Shown: piece after piece, positions 7,656 through 7,657 of the stretch
How the letters are laid out: every line of letters starts with the position of its first letter
How positions within the stretch are numbered: the stretch's first letter is position 1
Source: an uncultured Holophagaceae bacterium
GTDB taxonomy: Bacteria > Acidobacteriota > Holophagae > Holophagales > Holophagaceae
Reading direction: 5' to 3'
DNA length: 7,657 nt
NCBI GenBank assembly: GCA_903927605.1
Contig: CAIYNT010000197.1
Coordinates: 1-7,657, forward strand
The notes under the pieces: model-generated
The model's input: the letters and a program-made list of their open reading frames with translations, nothing else
Database searches by the model: none
Told to the model about the DNA's origin: nothing
Position numbers and translations under genes: made by a program

Positions 7656-7657
7656 CC

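Overview
The window is a high-GC bacterial chromosomal segment with tightly packed genes and short intergenic gaps. Six protein-coding genes can be supported. The DnaG–sigma-70 pair and the overall style fit a high-GC Gram-negative-type bacterium. Holophagae (Acidobacteriota, Geothrix/Holophaga-like) is my best guess, but it rests on general impression and not on a diagnostic marker.

Left third, minus strand: dnaG (primase, 3152 to 1365) is followed by rpoD (primary sigma factor, starting at 1216 and cut by the window edge after about 405 residues). This is the dnaG–rpoD half of the classical macromolecular-synthesis operon. A good sigma-70-type promoter (TATACT with TTGCCT, 16-nt spacer) lies in the 148-nt gap, so rpoD can be transcribed independently of dnaG. 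A perfect 8-bp inverted repeat sits at the predicted start of its 5' leader.

The most unusual feature is inside dnaG. A 57-nt structured element is bounded by 8-bp direct repeats (GGTGGAGG) and contains nested inverted repeats. It is inserted in frame just ahead of the TOPRIM domain. Removing exactly 57 nt restores the length normally seen in DnaG at this point. It looks like a palindromic repeat element that entered an essential gene and is translated as a 19-residue Gly/Ser/Ala-rich linker.

Middle, plus strand: a 329-residue P-loop kinase-like protein of unknown function (3311–4300) is divergent from dnaG and convergent with the next gene.

Right of centre, minus strand: a two-gene unit encodes a small predicted lipoprotein (6221–5676), overlapped at its 3' end by a 12-TM major facilitator transporter of the organophosphate:phosphate antiporter type (5701–4328). 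Both phosphate-binding arginines of GlpT are recognisable.

Right end, plus strand: kbl (glycine C-acetyltransferase, 6321–7517) starts at GTG behind a strong ribosome binding site. That site is partly buried in a perfect 8-bp inverted repeat. The last 140 nt hold no visible gene but a dense series of hairpins with mutually exclusive pairings, running to the window edge. No tRNA, rRNA, CRISPR array, transposase or phage gene was seen.
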